A DNA stretch of 64,000 nucleotides from Caccovicinus sp964425595 (GCA_964425595.1 CAYRMW010000002.1:1-64000), one strand, 5' to 3'; shown: positions 51,902-61,558, numbered from the stretch's first letter. Program-made: numbers and translations. Notes: generated from the letters alone by a model not told the origin.

Positions 51902-53394
51902 TCCTGCGTTACCTCCTGATATTTCCTGAGTATGAAATGGATTTCCGTGCCGATGCCTTCCTTGCTGGTGGCCCAGATCCGTCCGCCGTGATCTTCGATG
52001 ATCTTTCTTACAATGGAAAGACCGATGCCGCTGCCGCCCTTCGAGGAGTTGCGCGATGAGTCCGCCCGGTAAAAGCGGTCGAAGATATTCGGCAGATCCT
52101 TCTGGGCGATCCCTTTTCCGTTATCCTCGATTTCCACTTCGATGCAATCTCCCACATCCTTGATCCGGATATTGATGATGCCTTTTTTCTTATCGATATA
52201 CTTTACGGAATTGCCGATAATGTTGTTGATCACGCGCCTCATCTGCTCCGCATCGGCGATCACCCGCACGTCCTCATCTACGTAATTAAAATACCCCAGT
52301 TCGATGCCCTTGGCCTCCATGTCCAGGCCGACTTCTTCCACACAGTCTTTGAAATACTGGTTCACATTGATCTTCGTGAAAGTATAGGGGATCTTGTTGG
52401 TATCAATCTTAGAATAAAAGGTCAGTTCATCGATCAGCCGGTCCATATCGTTTGCCTTGTTGTATATCGTGCGGATGTACTTATCCAGCCGCTGCGGAGA
52501 AGAAGCCACGCCGTCCATGATGCCCTCGGCATAGCCTTTAATGGCGGTAATCGGCGTCTTCAGGTCATGGGCGATGTTGCTGATCAGCTCCTTGCTCTCG
52601 CGGTCATACTCCATTTTCTCCTCGGTCGATTCCTTAAGACGGATCCGCATTTCCTCAAAGTCCTGGCACAGCTGCCCGATCTCATCCGCATTCTCTACCT
52701 CCAGGGCAAAGTTCAGATTCCCGTCCCGGATTTGCTTGGTAGCCTCCTTAAGCTTCCCAAGGGGACGCAGAATAGACTGATAGATCCATACCGTCAGGAT
52801 AAAACCAACGCCCATCAGGATTGCCAGTCCCATGACCAGCATCTCCGCGACCATGGATTTGACTTCCGGGACGAATTCGTCTATGCGGGAGACGATGAAG
52901 ACGGTGCCTTCGCTGCTGTCGGGAAACTGGAAATCCATCTGTTTGATCAGATGCTGGCTGTCTCCGTCCAGATAAATGCCGCCTTCCAGATCGTCGTTCG
53001 CCGTGGAATATTCCGGCAGCATCTCGCACAGTTCCTCATACGCCTCATCATCAGCACTTCCGACATAGATCAGTTCATCCCCTTTGCGGACGATCAAATA
53101 GGCATAACAATCAAGCAGCTGCTGGTTCAGCTGGTCCAGATACTCGGTATCCTCAAAGCGGCCTGTATCTTCATCCAGGCTCTGGCGTATCGCCTCCTGA
53201 TATTTCTGCGTCAGACGGTTAAAGATCTGCAGAGAATTTGCCGACAGAAGTTCGATCTGCTCATTCAGACCGTAAGCTTTCTGGAAAGCCTGCGCCTGGT
53301 AATGCAAAAGTCCATACGCCGATGCGCAAATCAGGATAACCGGCGCAAGGGTAACAAAAAAAAACGTTACGGCCAAACGTGTTTTTAATTTCAT
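51898..53394 (-). CDS. Sensor histidine kinase
   Basis: Membrane kinase of 498 residues. An N-terminal helix (about 8-30) and a second one (about 178-198) bound an extracellular sensor region of ~150 residues. HAMP follows, then HisKA with the phospho-acceptor His in LISNIAHDLKTPITA and a HATPase domain (N box INNIIGNSVKY, G1 EDNGKGIA, G2 GGSGIGLSI). ATG 53394 has AGGAGG 6 nt upstream; an upstream in-frame ATG at 53496 has no homology. The signal is not evident. It precedes its response regulator, the reverse of the most common order. Confidence 0.94.
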   Translation of the reverse strand: MKLKTRLAVTFFFVTLAPVILICASAYGLLHYQAQAFQKAYGLNEQIELLSANSLQIFNRLTQKYQEAIRQSLDEDTGRFEDTEYLDQLNQQLLDCYAYLIVRKGDELIYVGSADDEAYEELCEMLPEYSTANDDLEGGIYLDGDSQHLIKQMDFQFPDSSEGTVFIVSRIDEFVPEVKSMVAEMLVMGLAILMGVGFILTVWIYQSILRPLGKLKEATKQIRDGNLNFALEVENADEIGQLCQDFEEMRIRLKESTEEKMEYDRESKELISNIAHDLKTPITAIKGYAEGIMDGVASSPQRLDKYIRTIYNKANDMDRLIDELTFYSKIDTNKIPYTFTKINVNQYFKDCVEEVGLDMEAKGIELGYFNYVDEDVRVIADAEQMRRVINNIIGNSVKYIDKKKGIINIRIKDVGDCIEVEIEDNGKGIAQKDLPNIFDRFYRADSSRNSSKGGSGIGLSIVRKIIEDHGGRIWATSKEGIGTEIHFILRKYQEVTQE

Positions 53395-53452
53395 GCCGTG
53401 CCTCCTAATGTTCGCAAACGCGGTTTTCCGCCTCCGGCATTTTTTCCTAGAA

Positions 53453-53548
53453 AGAAACAGCCTCGTACAGAACGGGCTGCAGATAAGGGCCTGCAAACAG
53501 GCTTTCTATTCGCATTTCATTATAGCATAAATCCGAGAGGCTGTTTCT
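53453..53548 (-). promoter_or_regulatory. Promoter region of the two-component operon with 12-bp inverted repeat
   Basis: On the minus strand an extended -10 (TGCTATAAT, box at 53524-53519) lies upstream of the kinase; its -35 is weak. A perfect 12-bp inverted repeat (AGAAACAGCCTC at 53453-53464, GAGGCTGTTTCT at 53537-53548) brackets it, arms 72 nt apart. The leader can also fold by itself. Confidence 0.6.
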
Positions 53549-53662
53549 AAAAACATTCTAAACTTTGCCGGGGGTATATTCGGCGACAGTGAGCAGAATA
53601 GCATCACATCGGAGCAGCTGAACCTGCCGTCATGCCGCTCTTTTGCGTGATCTGATCAAAAA

Positions 53663-53693
53663 GGCGGACGGAAAAGTTCCGCCCGCCTTTTTT
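53663..53693. terminator. Intrinsic terminator of the enolase-family/binding-protein operon
   Basis: GGCGGACGGAA (53663-53673) pairs with TTCCGCCCGCC (53677-53687), with one G-T pair; A/T runs on both sides make it usable in both directions. Confidence 0.85.
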
Positions 53694-55281
53694 ACTGATT
53701 TAAGGAGTCAACGATCGCATTGGACCATTCCAGTCCATTTTCCGCCTCAAATCTGGCGTAGCCTTCTTCGACAGAAGTCCCCTGGGTAATGATGTCTGCG
53801 ACGATCGAACGCTTTAAGGTCATCAGATCGCCGTTATACTGATTCATCGTCTCCGTGGAAGGGATCAGATCCAGCGTAACGGAATTGGCGTCAAAAATCT
53901 CCTGTGATTCTTTGGTGAACGCCGGAAGGAATGCCTCGCCGGGATCCTCATCTACGTAATCAGCCAGGGACAGAAGGGGATCGATGTATCCCTTCTGATA
54001 CTGGGTTCCGGGGCTTTCCAGACTCTCCAGTCCGTGGAATTCGCCCTCTTCATAGGTGTTTCCGCATACCGTCTCTGCTGCCGTGGACCAGTGAACGCCC
54101 TCTACGCCGTAGGTCCATAAGGTCTGCATATCACCGCCGTCCAGCATGGATTCGATAAAGTATTTAAATACGCCTTCCGGATTCTCGCAGGCGGAAGTGA
54201 TCGCCATTACGTTCGGCAGTTTGGCCACATAATTCCCGAGTTCTTCAATCGGCGGAAGGGCAACCAGGTCTCCGGAGTGCCCGTTCGCAACCAGGTTATC
54301 GGAAAGCTGGGTTCCCCAGGTTCCGGACCAGTAAGTAAATACGCCGAAGCTGTCTTCATAAAACTTATTCCGGCAGTCGCTGGTGCCGTTTGTCAGGGTT
54401 TCTTTATCAATGTATCCTTTTGCGTATGCATCCTGCATCCTTTCCAGGGTGGCTTTCATGTTATCCTGGGTAAATCCGTCAATCCATTGCCCGTTTTCAT
54501 CTTTGGTAAAATCAACGGTTGCGCCCTGATAAAACTCAGGAAGATACATGGTCCACGGCGCCTCCGGAGCGATATAGCCGGCTGCCGATACGCCGTAGGT
54601 ATCGCCGTCAATGCCGTTGCCATCCGGATCGCCGTTGGTAAACGCATCCAGCATCTCCAGATATTCCTCATAATTCGTGGGAACATCCAGTCCGCAGTTA
54701 TCCAGCCAGGACTGCTTGACGTAAGTAATGCAGCCCTTGCTGTTTTCATGGGCAAATCCGTAAAGCTTACCGTCGATCTTTAATTTTTCCAAGATCTCCT
54801 CGCCTTTGTAACGGCCGGAAGCCTTCAGCTCGGAATTCTCCCAGGCCTCCGTCATATCCCACAGCGCGCCTTCCTCAGCATAACCGGTGTAGTAGGAAGA
54901 AGAAAGGATGACCACATCCGGCCAGTTGTCCGGACCGGAGGCAAAAGTCTGCCCTAAAACGTCATTGTATGCGTCGTGATCAGGCTGGATGATCACCAGA
55001 TCGATTCCGGTAAGCTCCTCCCAGCGTTTTTCAAACTCATCCCGTCCGTTCGCCTGGGTAAATACATTTCCGTTTACGAAGATCGTGATCTGTTCCGGTT
55101 TCTCGATATCATCCTCAGCAGAAGCTGCCGTCGTCTCGGCCGCGGCGCTATCGGTGGTCGTCTCATCGGCCGCCGAAGTATCCGTGGTGGTGGAGCTGCC
55201 CCCGCAGCCGGTCAGCAGCATGGAAGCCGCCATTGTCGCTGTCAATCCCCATGTCAGCAGTTTGCGCTCTGTTCTTTGCAT
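53692..55281 (-). CDS. Extracellular solute-binding lipoprotein, LplA-like, without permease genes
   Basis: Signal peptide with lipobox LLTGC (Cys26), a Thr/Ala/Asp linker, and a large family-1 solute-binding fold; 529 residues is the size of LplA/YtcQ-type oligosaccharide- or uronate-binding proteins. It is transcribed 60 nt downstream of an enolase-superfamily gene, suggesting a sugar-acid or carbohydrate ligand. No permease or ATPase gene adjoins it, so the partner importer must be encoded elsewhere. GGAGG precedes ATG 55281. Confidence 0.88.
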   Translation of the reverse strand: MQRTERKLLTWGLTATMAASMLLTGCGGSSTTTDTSAADETTTDSAAAETTAASAEDDIEKPEQITIFVNGNVFTQANGRDEFEKRWEELTGIDLVIIQPDHDAYNDVLGQTFASGPDNWPDVVILSSSYYTGYAEEGALWDMTEAWENSELKASGRYKGEEILEKLKIDGKLYGFAHENSKGCITYVKQSWLDNCGLDVPTNYEEYLEMLDAFTNGDPDGNGIDGDTYGVSAAGYIAPEAPWTMYLPEFYQGATVDFTKDENGQWIDGFTQDNMKATLERMQDAYAKGYIDKETLTNGTSDCRNKFYEDSFGVFTYWSGTWGTQLSDNLVANGHSGDLVALPPIEELGNYVAKLPNVMAITSACENPEGVFKYFIESMLDGGDMQTLWTYGVEGVHWSTAAETVCGNTYEEGEFHGLESLESPGTQYQKGYIDPLLSLADYVDEDPGEAFLPAFTKESQEIFDANSVTLDLIPSTETMNQYNGDLMTLKRSIVADIITQGTSVEEGYARFEAENGLEWSNAIVDSLNQ

Positions 55282-55341
55282 GTAAACGTCCTCCTCCGTT
55301 GTAATGGTTTTTGTTTCCCCTTTTCCTTCTCAAACAATCCT

Positions 55342-56484
55342 TTATTTGTCTGCGTAATAGATAACCCGGCTTTCCAGGAATCCGTCCTTTTCGAGCTTTT
55401 CCACGTTCATCCTTGCCGGAAGCCCCGGAATGTCCGCCGGGCAGATAAACCGGCCGTCCCTGGCCTCAGGGACATTCAGCATGTACTCAGCCACCGGGCG
55501 GCTGATGGGCTCATGGTATTCAACCCGCTCATTTTCGTCGTAAAGACAGCCAAAGTACGCGTTTATCGCCGCTCTTCCGCCGGAAGAGAATGTCACGCCA
55601 TGTTCTCTGGCCATGTCACGGATCCGGAGCAGATCGTCGATCCTGGACATCCTGCCCAGTGAAGGCTGCAGATGATCCACACCTTTTTCGATGTATGTTT
55701 CGTATGCGTAAGAAATCCGCATGGACTCGCCGAATGCGATGGGCATATCCACGCCCATTTCCTTTAAGCGCTTGATGCCGTTCATATCATGGGAGTGAAT
55801 CGGCTCTTCCAGCCACTCCGGATGATACGGAGCCGCAAGCTTGGCAAACTTCCAGGCGTCTTCCACATCCCATCTCTGGTTCGCGTCCACAGCGATGCCG
55901 ATCTCATCGCCTACTGCCAGACGTACTTTTTCCAGCCGGCGGATATCCCGCTCCATATCCCTGCCTTCGCCGCTTCCTACTTTAAACTTGACCGTGCGGA
56001 ACCCCTCTTCCACATAGCGGGTCATATCCTCTACCAGCTCTTCGTCGGAAAGAAGGATAGAACCGCCGCCCTTATAGGCCGCCGCCCAGTCTTTCTTTGC
56101 TCCCAGGAAACGGTGAATGGGCTTTCCCGCCCGCTGCGCCAGGATGTCAAGCATCATCAGATCTACGGTTCCCACCTCGACTGCCTGCCCGCTCTGGAAT
56201 CCGCTGTTGCGGATCTTCCAATACAGAGAATGTCTCCATTCATTGTAGCTCATCTCCTCGCCGGTCAGGAGTCTGGGAAGCATATCCCTTACGAAGCTTC
56301 TGCTTGCCGAATAATGCGCACAGGCTCCGGTCTGGTCGTAAAGCTCCAGGCAACCCTGCTCCGGCGCGTACTTTCCCATGCCTCCGGTTCCGTCTCTAAA
56401 CGGCTTTGGCAGCGGAATGGGCCTGAAATTGTAATAGACGGCTTTGGTAAAACGAATGTTGTCCTTGAAATCAAACGAAACCAT
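55342..56484 (-). CDS. Enolase-superfamily protein, mandelate racemase/muconate-lactonizing group
   Basis: Mg-dependent enzyme that abstracts a proton next to a carboxylate, usually an acid-sugar dehydratase or epimerase. The N-terminal capping domain is followed by a TIM barrel with the KxK base motif (VKFKVGSG), and metal ligands Asp in AVDANQRW, Glu in WLEEPI and Glu in AFGES. The His-containing C-terminal catalytic motif of mandelate racemase is not evident (the region reads VTFSSGGRAA), so the reaction is open. Start is ATG 56484 behind a GGGGGG-rich site. It is co-transcribed with the binding lipoprotein. Confidence 0.85.
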   Translation of the reverse strand: MVSFDFKDNIRFTKAVYYNFRPIPLPKPFRDGTGGMGKYAPEQGCLELYDQTGACAHYSASRSFVRDMLPRLLTGEEMSYNEWRHSLYWKIRNSGFQSGQAVEVGTVDLMMLDILAQRAGKPIHRFLGAKKDWAAAYKGGGSILLSDEELVEDMTRYVEEGFRTVKFKVGSGEGRDMERDIRRLEKVRLAVGDEIGIAVDANQRWDVEDAWKFAKLAAPYHPEWLEEPIHSHDMNGIKRLKEMGVDMPIAFGESMRISYAYETYIEKGVDHLQPSLGRMSRIDDLLRIRDMAREHGVTFSSGGRAAINAYFGCLYDENERVEYHEPISRPVAEYMLNVPEARDGRFICPADIPGLPARMNVEKLEKDGFLESRVIYYADK

Positions 56485-56796
56485 AAAGTCCCCCCTTTTA
56501 GTATAAATTTGATTTCTGCTGTTGGTAAATTCGCATCAATATTTGCGAACCACGCGGCCGACAATAGCCTAATTATACAAAATAGATGTCGTAAGATAAA
56601 TTTTATTAAGTAATGATAGCCTTATGAAAGTAAAGTAAATAGAGCATATAGATATACCGGCACCGGTGCATCTGCCGCCGTCCTGCGGCAGCCGTGTGTT
56701 TCGGTTGACATGCAAGAACGCAGCATGTTATAGTTTCCACGGAGAGTATGGATGAACATTTTACATGCAAAAACGCTGTGTCTAAGGGGGAGGAAA
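56485..56796. promoter_or_regulatory. Divergent promoter region between the enolase-family gene and an orphan response regulator
   Basis: This 312-nt gene-free stretch is AT-rich. On the minus strand, TTTATC (56600-56595) and TATAAT (56577-56572) are 17 bp apart; downstream of them lies an inverted repeat TTCGCA-N8-TGCGAA (56530-56549). On the plus strand, TTGACA (56705-56710) and TATAGT (56729-56734) are 18 bp apart and serve the response regulator. A CTGCCGC/GCGGCAG hairpin sequence lies at 56672-56691. Confidence 0.65.
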
Positions 56797-57483
56797 ATGA
56801 TACACGCGATGATCGTTGAAGATGATCCGATGGTTGCAGAGATTAACAAACGCTGCCTGCAAAGAGATGCACGGATCCATACGGTTAAAATTTGTTCCCA
56901 TGGCGGCCAGGCAATGCGTTACCTCGAGGGGCATGCAGTGGATCTTCTGCTCCTTGACGTATATATGCCCCATCTGAACGGATTTGATTTTTTAAGACGG
57001 ATTCGGAGTCGGATGATCGATACGGATGTCATTTTGGTGACAGCAGCAAATAATCATGATGATCTGGAGAAGGCAATTCGTTTTGGCGTTCTGGATTATC
57101 TGATCAAACCGTTCGAATATGAACGTTTTCGTCTGGCAGTTGATCGTTTTTTCCTGAAACACGAAATGTTGAAACAAAATAAGAGTCCGCTTTCCCAACA
57201 GGATGTAGATCGACTGATGTCGTTTCAGCCGGCGTGCAATGCGCCGGCGCAGTCTGTGGAAAAGGGGATACATCCACAGACGCTGGAGCTGATTCAGGCT
57301 TTCCTGCAGGAGCACGGAGAAGAAAAAAAATCCGGCGGTGAGATTGCCAAACAGATCGGGCTGTCGCGGGTAACGGTACAAAAATATCTGAATTTTATGA
57401 AAAGGAACGGTCAGCTGGACAGTGAGATCGACTACCGGACCGATGGACGGCCAAGAACATGTTATTGTTTGCGGCCGTCATGA
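56797..57483 (+). CDS. Response regulator of the CitB/DcuR type, no kinase nearby
   Basis: Receiver domain (MIVEDDPMVAEINK, phospho-acceptor in LLLLDVYMPHLNGFD, switch Lys in DYLIKPFEY) and a C-terminal helix-turn-helix (GGEIAKQIGLSRVTVQKYLNFM). This pattern is that of the CitB/DcuR/MalR group, which normally pairs with a CitA/DcuS kinase sensing di- or tricarboxylates. No kinase gene adjoins it. Start ATG 56797 follows GGGGGAGGAAA. It may control the divergent enolase-family/binding-protein operon. Confidence 0.9.
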   Translation: MIHAMIVEDDPMVAEINKRCLQRDARIHTVKICSHGGQAMRYLEGHAVDLLLLDVYMPHLNGFDFLRRIRSRMIDTDVILVTAANNHDDLEKAIRFGVLDYLIKPFEYERFRLAVDRFFLKHEMLKQNKSPLSQQDVDRLMSFQPACNAPAQSVEKGIHPQTLELIQAFLQEHGEEKKSGGEIAKQIGLSRVTVQKYLNFMKRNGQLDSEIDYRTDGRPRTCYCLRPS

Positions 57484-57500
57484 CCGGCCGGGAGATAATA

Positions 57501-58253
57501 TCAGTAAATCGCGATCGGCCCGTACGGCCCTTTCACGATCTCGATCTTTGTCTCGAAGATCGCAGACAGCAGGTCGGCCTGCATGATCTCCTGTACGGTG
57601 CCGAAGGCGGCGATGCGTCCGTCTTTCATGGCGCAGATGCGGTCGGAATACTTCGCCGCGAAATTGATGTCGTGCATGACCATCAGGATCGTACGCCCGA
57701 ATTCATCCGCTGCCTGGCGCAGGTGTTCCATCATCTGGACGGAGCGCGCCACATCCAGGTTGTTTAACGGTTCGTCCAAAAGCACATATTCCGTCTCCTG
57801 ACATAAAACCATGGCGACATACGCCCGCTGACGCTGCCCGCCGGAAAGCTCATCAAGATAGCGGTCTTCCAATTCGGTCAGATCGAGAAAGTCGATGTAC
57901 CGGGAAATGATGGCTTCATCCTCCGCGGTCAGCCTTCCCCGGGAATAGGGAAACCGGCCAAAGCCGGCCAGCTGCCGTACAGTCAGCCTGGTCACGAAAT
58001 GATTTTCCTGGCGCAGTATGGTCATTACCTTGGCCAGATCCGCGGAGCGGGCGGTTGACACATCCATGCCGGCCACCCGGATCTGCCCCTCGTCCAGATG
58101 CAGGAGGCGGCCGATCATCAGAAGCGTCGTGGATTTCCCCGCGCCGTTGGGGCCGATCATGCAGGTCAGCCCCGCTTTGGGGATCCGGAGGGTCAAAGGG
58201 CCGATCTTTACGTCGTCCGTGTATATTTTTTTCGTGTTTTGTATATCAATCAT
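57501..58253 (-). CDS. Iron-siderophore ABC importer ATPase, FepC/FecE-like
   Basis: Cytoplasmic ATPase of a siderophore/heme-type importer. Walker A GPNGAGKST (about 34-42), signature LSGGQRQRA, Walker B VLLDEPLNNLD and switch His in VMHDINFAA are intact. Its start overlaps the stop of the upstream permease by 4 nt, and it is the last gene of the four-gene iron operon. The 250-residue length is usual. Confidence 0.94.
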   Translation of the reverse strand: MIDIQNTKKIYTDDVKIGPLTLRIPKAGLTCMIGPNGAGKSTTLLMIGRLLHLDEGQIRVAGMDVSTARSADLAKVMTILRQENHFVTRLTVRQLAGFGRFPYSRGRLTAEDEAIISRYIDFLDLTELEDRYLDELSGGQRQRAYVAMVLCQETEYVLLDEPLNNLDVARSVQMMEHLRQAADEFGRTILMVMHDINFAAKYSDRICAMKDGRIAAFGTVQEIMQADLLSAIFETKIEIVKGPYGPIAIY

Positions 58254-59365
58254 AAGGAACCCTTTCTCAGCAGCACGATCAGGAACGCAATGCCGCCAAA
58301 CAGCTCAATGATGATGGCGACAACGCCCTGGGCGCGGAATACATTGTACATAAAGAAGTAGGCGAAGGTCAGGACCAGAAAGCCGATCGCCAGCGCCATG
58401 GGGAAAATGTAGCGGTGGTCGCCGGACGGTACGGCCTGATACGCCAAAGCGGCCACCAGGAACCCGTAGAAGGTTAACGATCCGATCAGCGCGGTCGAGA
58501 CGGACATCAGGACGGCGACCAGGACCAGAACATAGATCGTCCCACGCTGGTGATTGAGACCGAGGGCGGTACTGGCATCCCGCCCCAGGGCCAGCACGTT
58601 CAGTTTTCGGGAATACACCAGGAGCAGCACGGCGGCAAGCGCCACCAGGGGGATGGCGATGGGAAAATAAGCGGCGTCCGCGTTGGCCACCGAGCCGAAC
58701 AGGCGCGCCTGCAGGATGTCGTATTCCGACGGCGCCAGAAGACGGCGCATAAAGGAAGCCAGGGATTTCAGCCCGCTGCCGATCATGATCCCCACAAGAA
58801 GCATCAGCTGGATATTTCCGTACCGGCCGGAAAGCAGCCAGCCGTAAAGGATCAGGCAGAGCAGGATCATGGCGGCAACCTGGAGGAGGAACGGTCCTGT
58901 GCCGGTGAATTCCAGGAAGGCCGTCGTGCCGAAGAAAAACATCGTGCCGGTCTGGATGGCGGAATACAGGGAATCAAAGCCCAGAAGGGAGGGCGTGATG
59001 ATCCGGTTGCCGGTGCAGGTTTGGAACGCGACGGTAGCCAGACTCTGGCAGACCGCGGCGATCAGCATGGCGACGATGGCGGTCATCCGGCGTTTCACGA
59101 TCGGGATAAAGGAGGATGAGGTGACGGGGACCGGGATGTCGTAGGCGGCGAGGCCGAGGGCGGCAAGGACGCCCAGACCGATCAGCACGGCCAGAAGGAT
59201 CTGGTATCTGCGCTTTTCCCGCCGGGACCGGAACGCGCCCGAGGACCGGGCTGTGCCGGAAGGCCTTGCGGCGCCGGAAGGACATGTGACGCCGGAAGAG
59301 CGGACCGGCTTTGCGGTTCCTGCCCTGGCCGGTTGATTTTGTTTTGTCTGTTTCCACATCTTCAT
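58250..59365 (-). CDS. Iron-siderophore ABC importer permease, FecCD family
   Basis: Polytopic permease with about nine to ten transmembrane segments after an unusual N-terminal cytoplasmic extension of ~53 residues rich in Ser, Gly, Arg and Ala with a repeated PSGAARPSGTARSSG-like pattern. RIITPSLLGFDSLY and GLNHQR mark the FecCD core. Its start overlaps the preceding permease's stop as ATGA. The extension is not typical of the family and may be a tolerated low-complexity tail; a later start is not supported by an in-frame ATG with a good site. Confidence 0.9.
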   Translation of the reverse strand: MKMWKQTKQNQPARAGTAKPVRSSGVTCPSGAARPSGTARSSGAFRSRREKRRYQILLAVLIGLGVLAALGLAAYDIPVPVTSSSFIPIVKRRMTAIVAMLIAAVCQSLATVAFQTCTGNRIITPSLLGFDSLYSAIQTGTMFFFGTTAFLEFTGTGPFLLQVAAMILLCLILYGWLLSGRYGNIQLMLLVGIMIGSGLKSLASFMRRLLAPSEYDILQARLFGSVANADAAYFPIAIPLVALAAVLLLVYSRKLNVLALGRDASTALGLNHQRGTIYVLVLVAVLMSVSTALIGSLTFYGFLVAALAYQAVPSGDHRYIFPMALAIGFLVLTFAYFFMYNVFRAQGVVAIIIELFGGIAFLIVLLRKGSL

Positions 59366-60375
59366 CTTGGTTTCCTCTGTTTCATTAGCATAATGATAAA
59401 GACAACCGCCCCCAGTGTCCCCAGGATCATAGACACAGGGACCTCAAAGGGCATAATGATCGTGCGGGCGAGGATATCGCAGATGGTGATGACGGCCATC
59501 CCCAGCATACAGACCCAGGGAAGGTTGCTTTTTAAGTCGTCGCCGCGGTACATGGACACGAGATTCGGGACGATCAGTCCCAGAAACGGAAGATTGCCGA
59601 TCACCGATGCCACGATGCCCACCGAGGCGGACACAAGCCCGGTCCCGATCAGGACGATCTGCTGGTAATTCAGGCCCAGGCTGGTTGATACATCCTGGCC
59701 AAGTCCGGCCAGCGTCAGCCGGTCCGCGTAGATAAAGATCACGATGTTTATGAGGATAATGAGCCACAGGTATTCGTACCGGCCGGTCTGGACCTGGGCA
59801 AAGGATCCGGCGAACCATGTTTCCAGGCTTTGGGTCATGCTGAAGGTAAGGCCGACGAAGGTAGATAAGGCGGAGACCACCGCGCCCAGCATCATGCCGA
59901 CGATGGGGACGATCAGGGAAGAGCGCAGTCGGATCTTGCGCAGGAACAGAAAAAAGAGCATGGTCCCGGCAAAGGAAAACAGGATCGCGCCCGTCATCCG
60001 GAGCATCAGCGAGGGACCGGGAAATACCACATAGACCAGGATCAGGCCGAGACCGGCCCACTCAATGGTCCCCGTCGTGGTGGGCTCCACCATCCGGTTC
60101 TGCGTGATCAGCTGTGTGACAAGCCCCGACATGGACATGGCGGTCCCGGTGAGCATCAGCGCCATGGTGCGCGGAACGCGGGTGATAAAGAACATATCCC
60201 ATCCGTCCTCCTGTCCGCGGATATCGTATACGCCGGTAAACATGGACAGGAGAGCCAGTGCGGCAACCGCCAGCAGGGCCAGGAGAAACGGCTTTGTCAG
60301 AAGCTTTGGCCGTGAAAATGAGCGGGACTGCGTTTTTGCAGTCCCCCCGCTTTTTGGTATTCTTACGTCTGTCAT
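59362..60375 (-). CDS. Iron-siderophore ABC importer permease, FecCD family
   Basis: Second permease of the iron importer, 337 residues with about nine transmembrane segments. RVPRTMALMLTGTAMSMSGLVTQLITQNRMVEPTTTG is the family's N-terminal signature, and GLNYQQIVLIGTGLVSASVG the ATPase-contact segment. It lies 19 nt after the binding-protein gene and overlaps the next permease by 4 nt. Confidence 0.93.
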   Translation of the reverse strand: MTDVRIPKSGGTAKTQSRSFSRPKLLTKPFLLALLAVAALALLSMFTGVYDIRGQEDGWDMFFITRVPRTMALMLTGTAMSMSGLVTQLITQNRMVEPTTTGTIEWAGLGLILVYVVFPGPSLMLRMTGAILFSFAGTMLFFLFLRKIRLRSSLIVPIVGMMLGAVVSALSTFVGLTFSMTQSLETWFAGSFAQVQTGRYEYLWLIILINIVIFIYADRLTLAGLGQDVSTSLGLNYQQIVLIGTGLVSASVGIVASVIGNLPFLGLIVPNLVSMYRGDDLKSNLPWVCMLGMAVITICDILARTIIMPFEVPVSMILGTLGAVVFIIMLMKQRKPR

Positions 60376-60394
60376 GATTCACGCACCTTCTCGA

Positions 60395-61516
60395 TCAGCC
60401 GCCGAAAGCGGCGGCCAGATCTTCAAACAGCTCCAGATAGGTCTGGATCGATTCATTGGTATAGGTGTCAGCCGGCGCGTAGATCACCTGATCCAGGATG
60501 ACGGCGGTAGTGTTCTGCAGCGCCGCGGCATTGCTGATCACATCGCTGGCCGGCGTATAGTCCTCGCCGGAGGAGGTCGCGGCGTCGCGGTCCAGCACCA
60601 GGATCCAGTCGGGATTGCTCTGCGCGATCGCTTCCACGGAGATATCGTCGCCCTGGTGGTCGGAGGTCGCGTTATCGATGTTCAGCGCCTGGACCCAGCC
60701 GAAGAGATCGTACATGGGGCCCCATACGCGGCCGGAATATGGAGCGGAGAAACCGATCTCGCCGCCGGAGACGATCACGCTCATGACGGTGTCGGTCCCG
60801 TTGTACGCTTCGCTGACCGCCGCGATCGCGGCGTCAAACGCGTCGGAGAGTTCCTGCGCTTCTTCGTTCTTATCAAAAATCAGGCCAAGGGTGGCGACCG
60901 AATCCTTCAGTCCGTTCACCAGGCTGTCGCCGGATTCTCCCGCTTCATCCGAGAGCGTGAACGCCAGGTCGATGACAGCGGCGTCGGGGACCAGTTCCAC
61001 GATATCGTCATAATAGCTGGCAAACCGCTGTCCCACGATCACCAGATCCGGATCGACGGCGGCGATCACTTCCAGGTCCGGATCGTTATGTGTGCCGATG
61101 TCCTGGACGCTGTCATCATCGGCATAGGAGATGCCGTCGGGGATGAGTCCCTTTGGCGCCGCGGCCAGCGTGATGCCCCAGTTATCCAGAGTCTCAAAGG
61201 TGCGGTTATCCAGGGACACGACAACTTCCGGGTTGACGGGGACGGTGACGGTTCCATGAGAATCGGTGATCTCTACGGTACTCTCGGCCGCGGACGTGGT
61301 TTCCGCGTCATCCGCTGCGTCGGTGCCGTCTGCCGCATCGGTGTCATCCGATACGTCTGCGTCATCCGCCGCATCCGTGTCATCCGCCGCGGCGGCCGCA
61401 CTTGTCGCATCCGCCGTATCCGTGCCGGCGCCGGAGCAGGCGCCAAGCAGCGCCGCAAACGCCAGGATAAAAGCCAGAAGCAGGGAAATATGCGTTTTCT
61501 GTTTGATGGTTTTCAT
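60395..61516 (-). CDS. Iron-siderophore binding lipoprotein
   Basis: Extracytoplasmic receptor of the importer. A signal peptide with lipobox LLGAC is followed by a ~45-residue Asp/Ala-rich low-complexity linker (repeats of DDTDAAD type), then a class III periplasmic-binding fold (VSLDNRTFETLDNWG, DPDLVIVGQRF and the terminal region). ATG 61516 has AGGAGG 6 nt upstream. The ligand is a ferric siderophore, heme or similar; sequence alone does not decide. First gene of the operon, behind a promoter with a GTTAG-N6-CTAAC operator. Confidence 0.92.
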   Translation of the reverse strand: MKTIKQKTHISLLLAFILAFAALLGACSGAGTDTADATSAAAAADDTDAADDADVSDDTDAADGTDAADDAETTSAAESTVEITDSHGTVTVPVNPEVVVSLDNRTFETLDNWGITLAAAPKGLIPDGISYADDDSVQDIGTHNDPDLEVIAAVDPDLVIVGQRFASYYDDIVELVPDAAVIDLAFTLSDEAGESGDSLVNGLKDSVATLGLIFDKNEEAQELSDAFDAAIAAVSEAYNGTDTVMSVIVSGGEIGFSAPYSGRVWGPMYDLFGWVQALNIDNATSDHQGDDISVEAIAQSNPDWILVLDRDAATSSGEDYTPASDVISNAAALQNTTAVILDQVIYAPADTYTNESIQTYLELFEDLAAAFGG

Positions 61517-61558
61517 AATCATCCTCCTGAGTGTGTGTTGTGTGTGCGGGTGTCAAAA

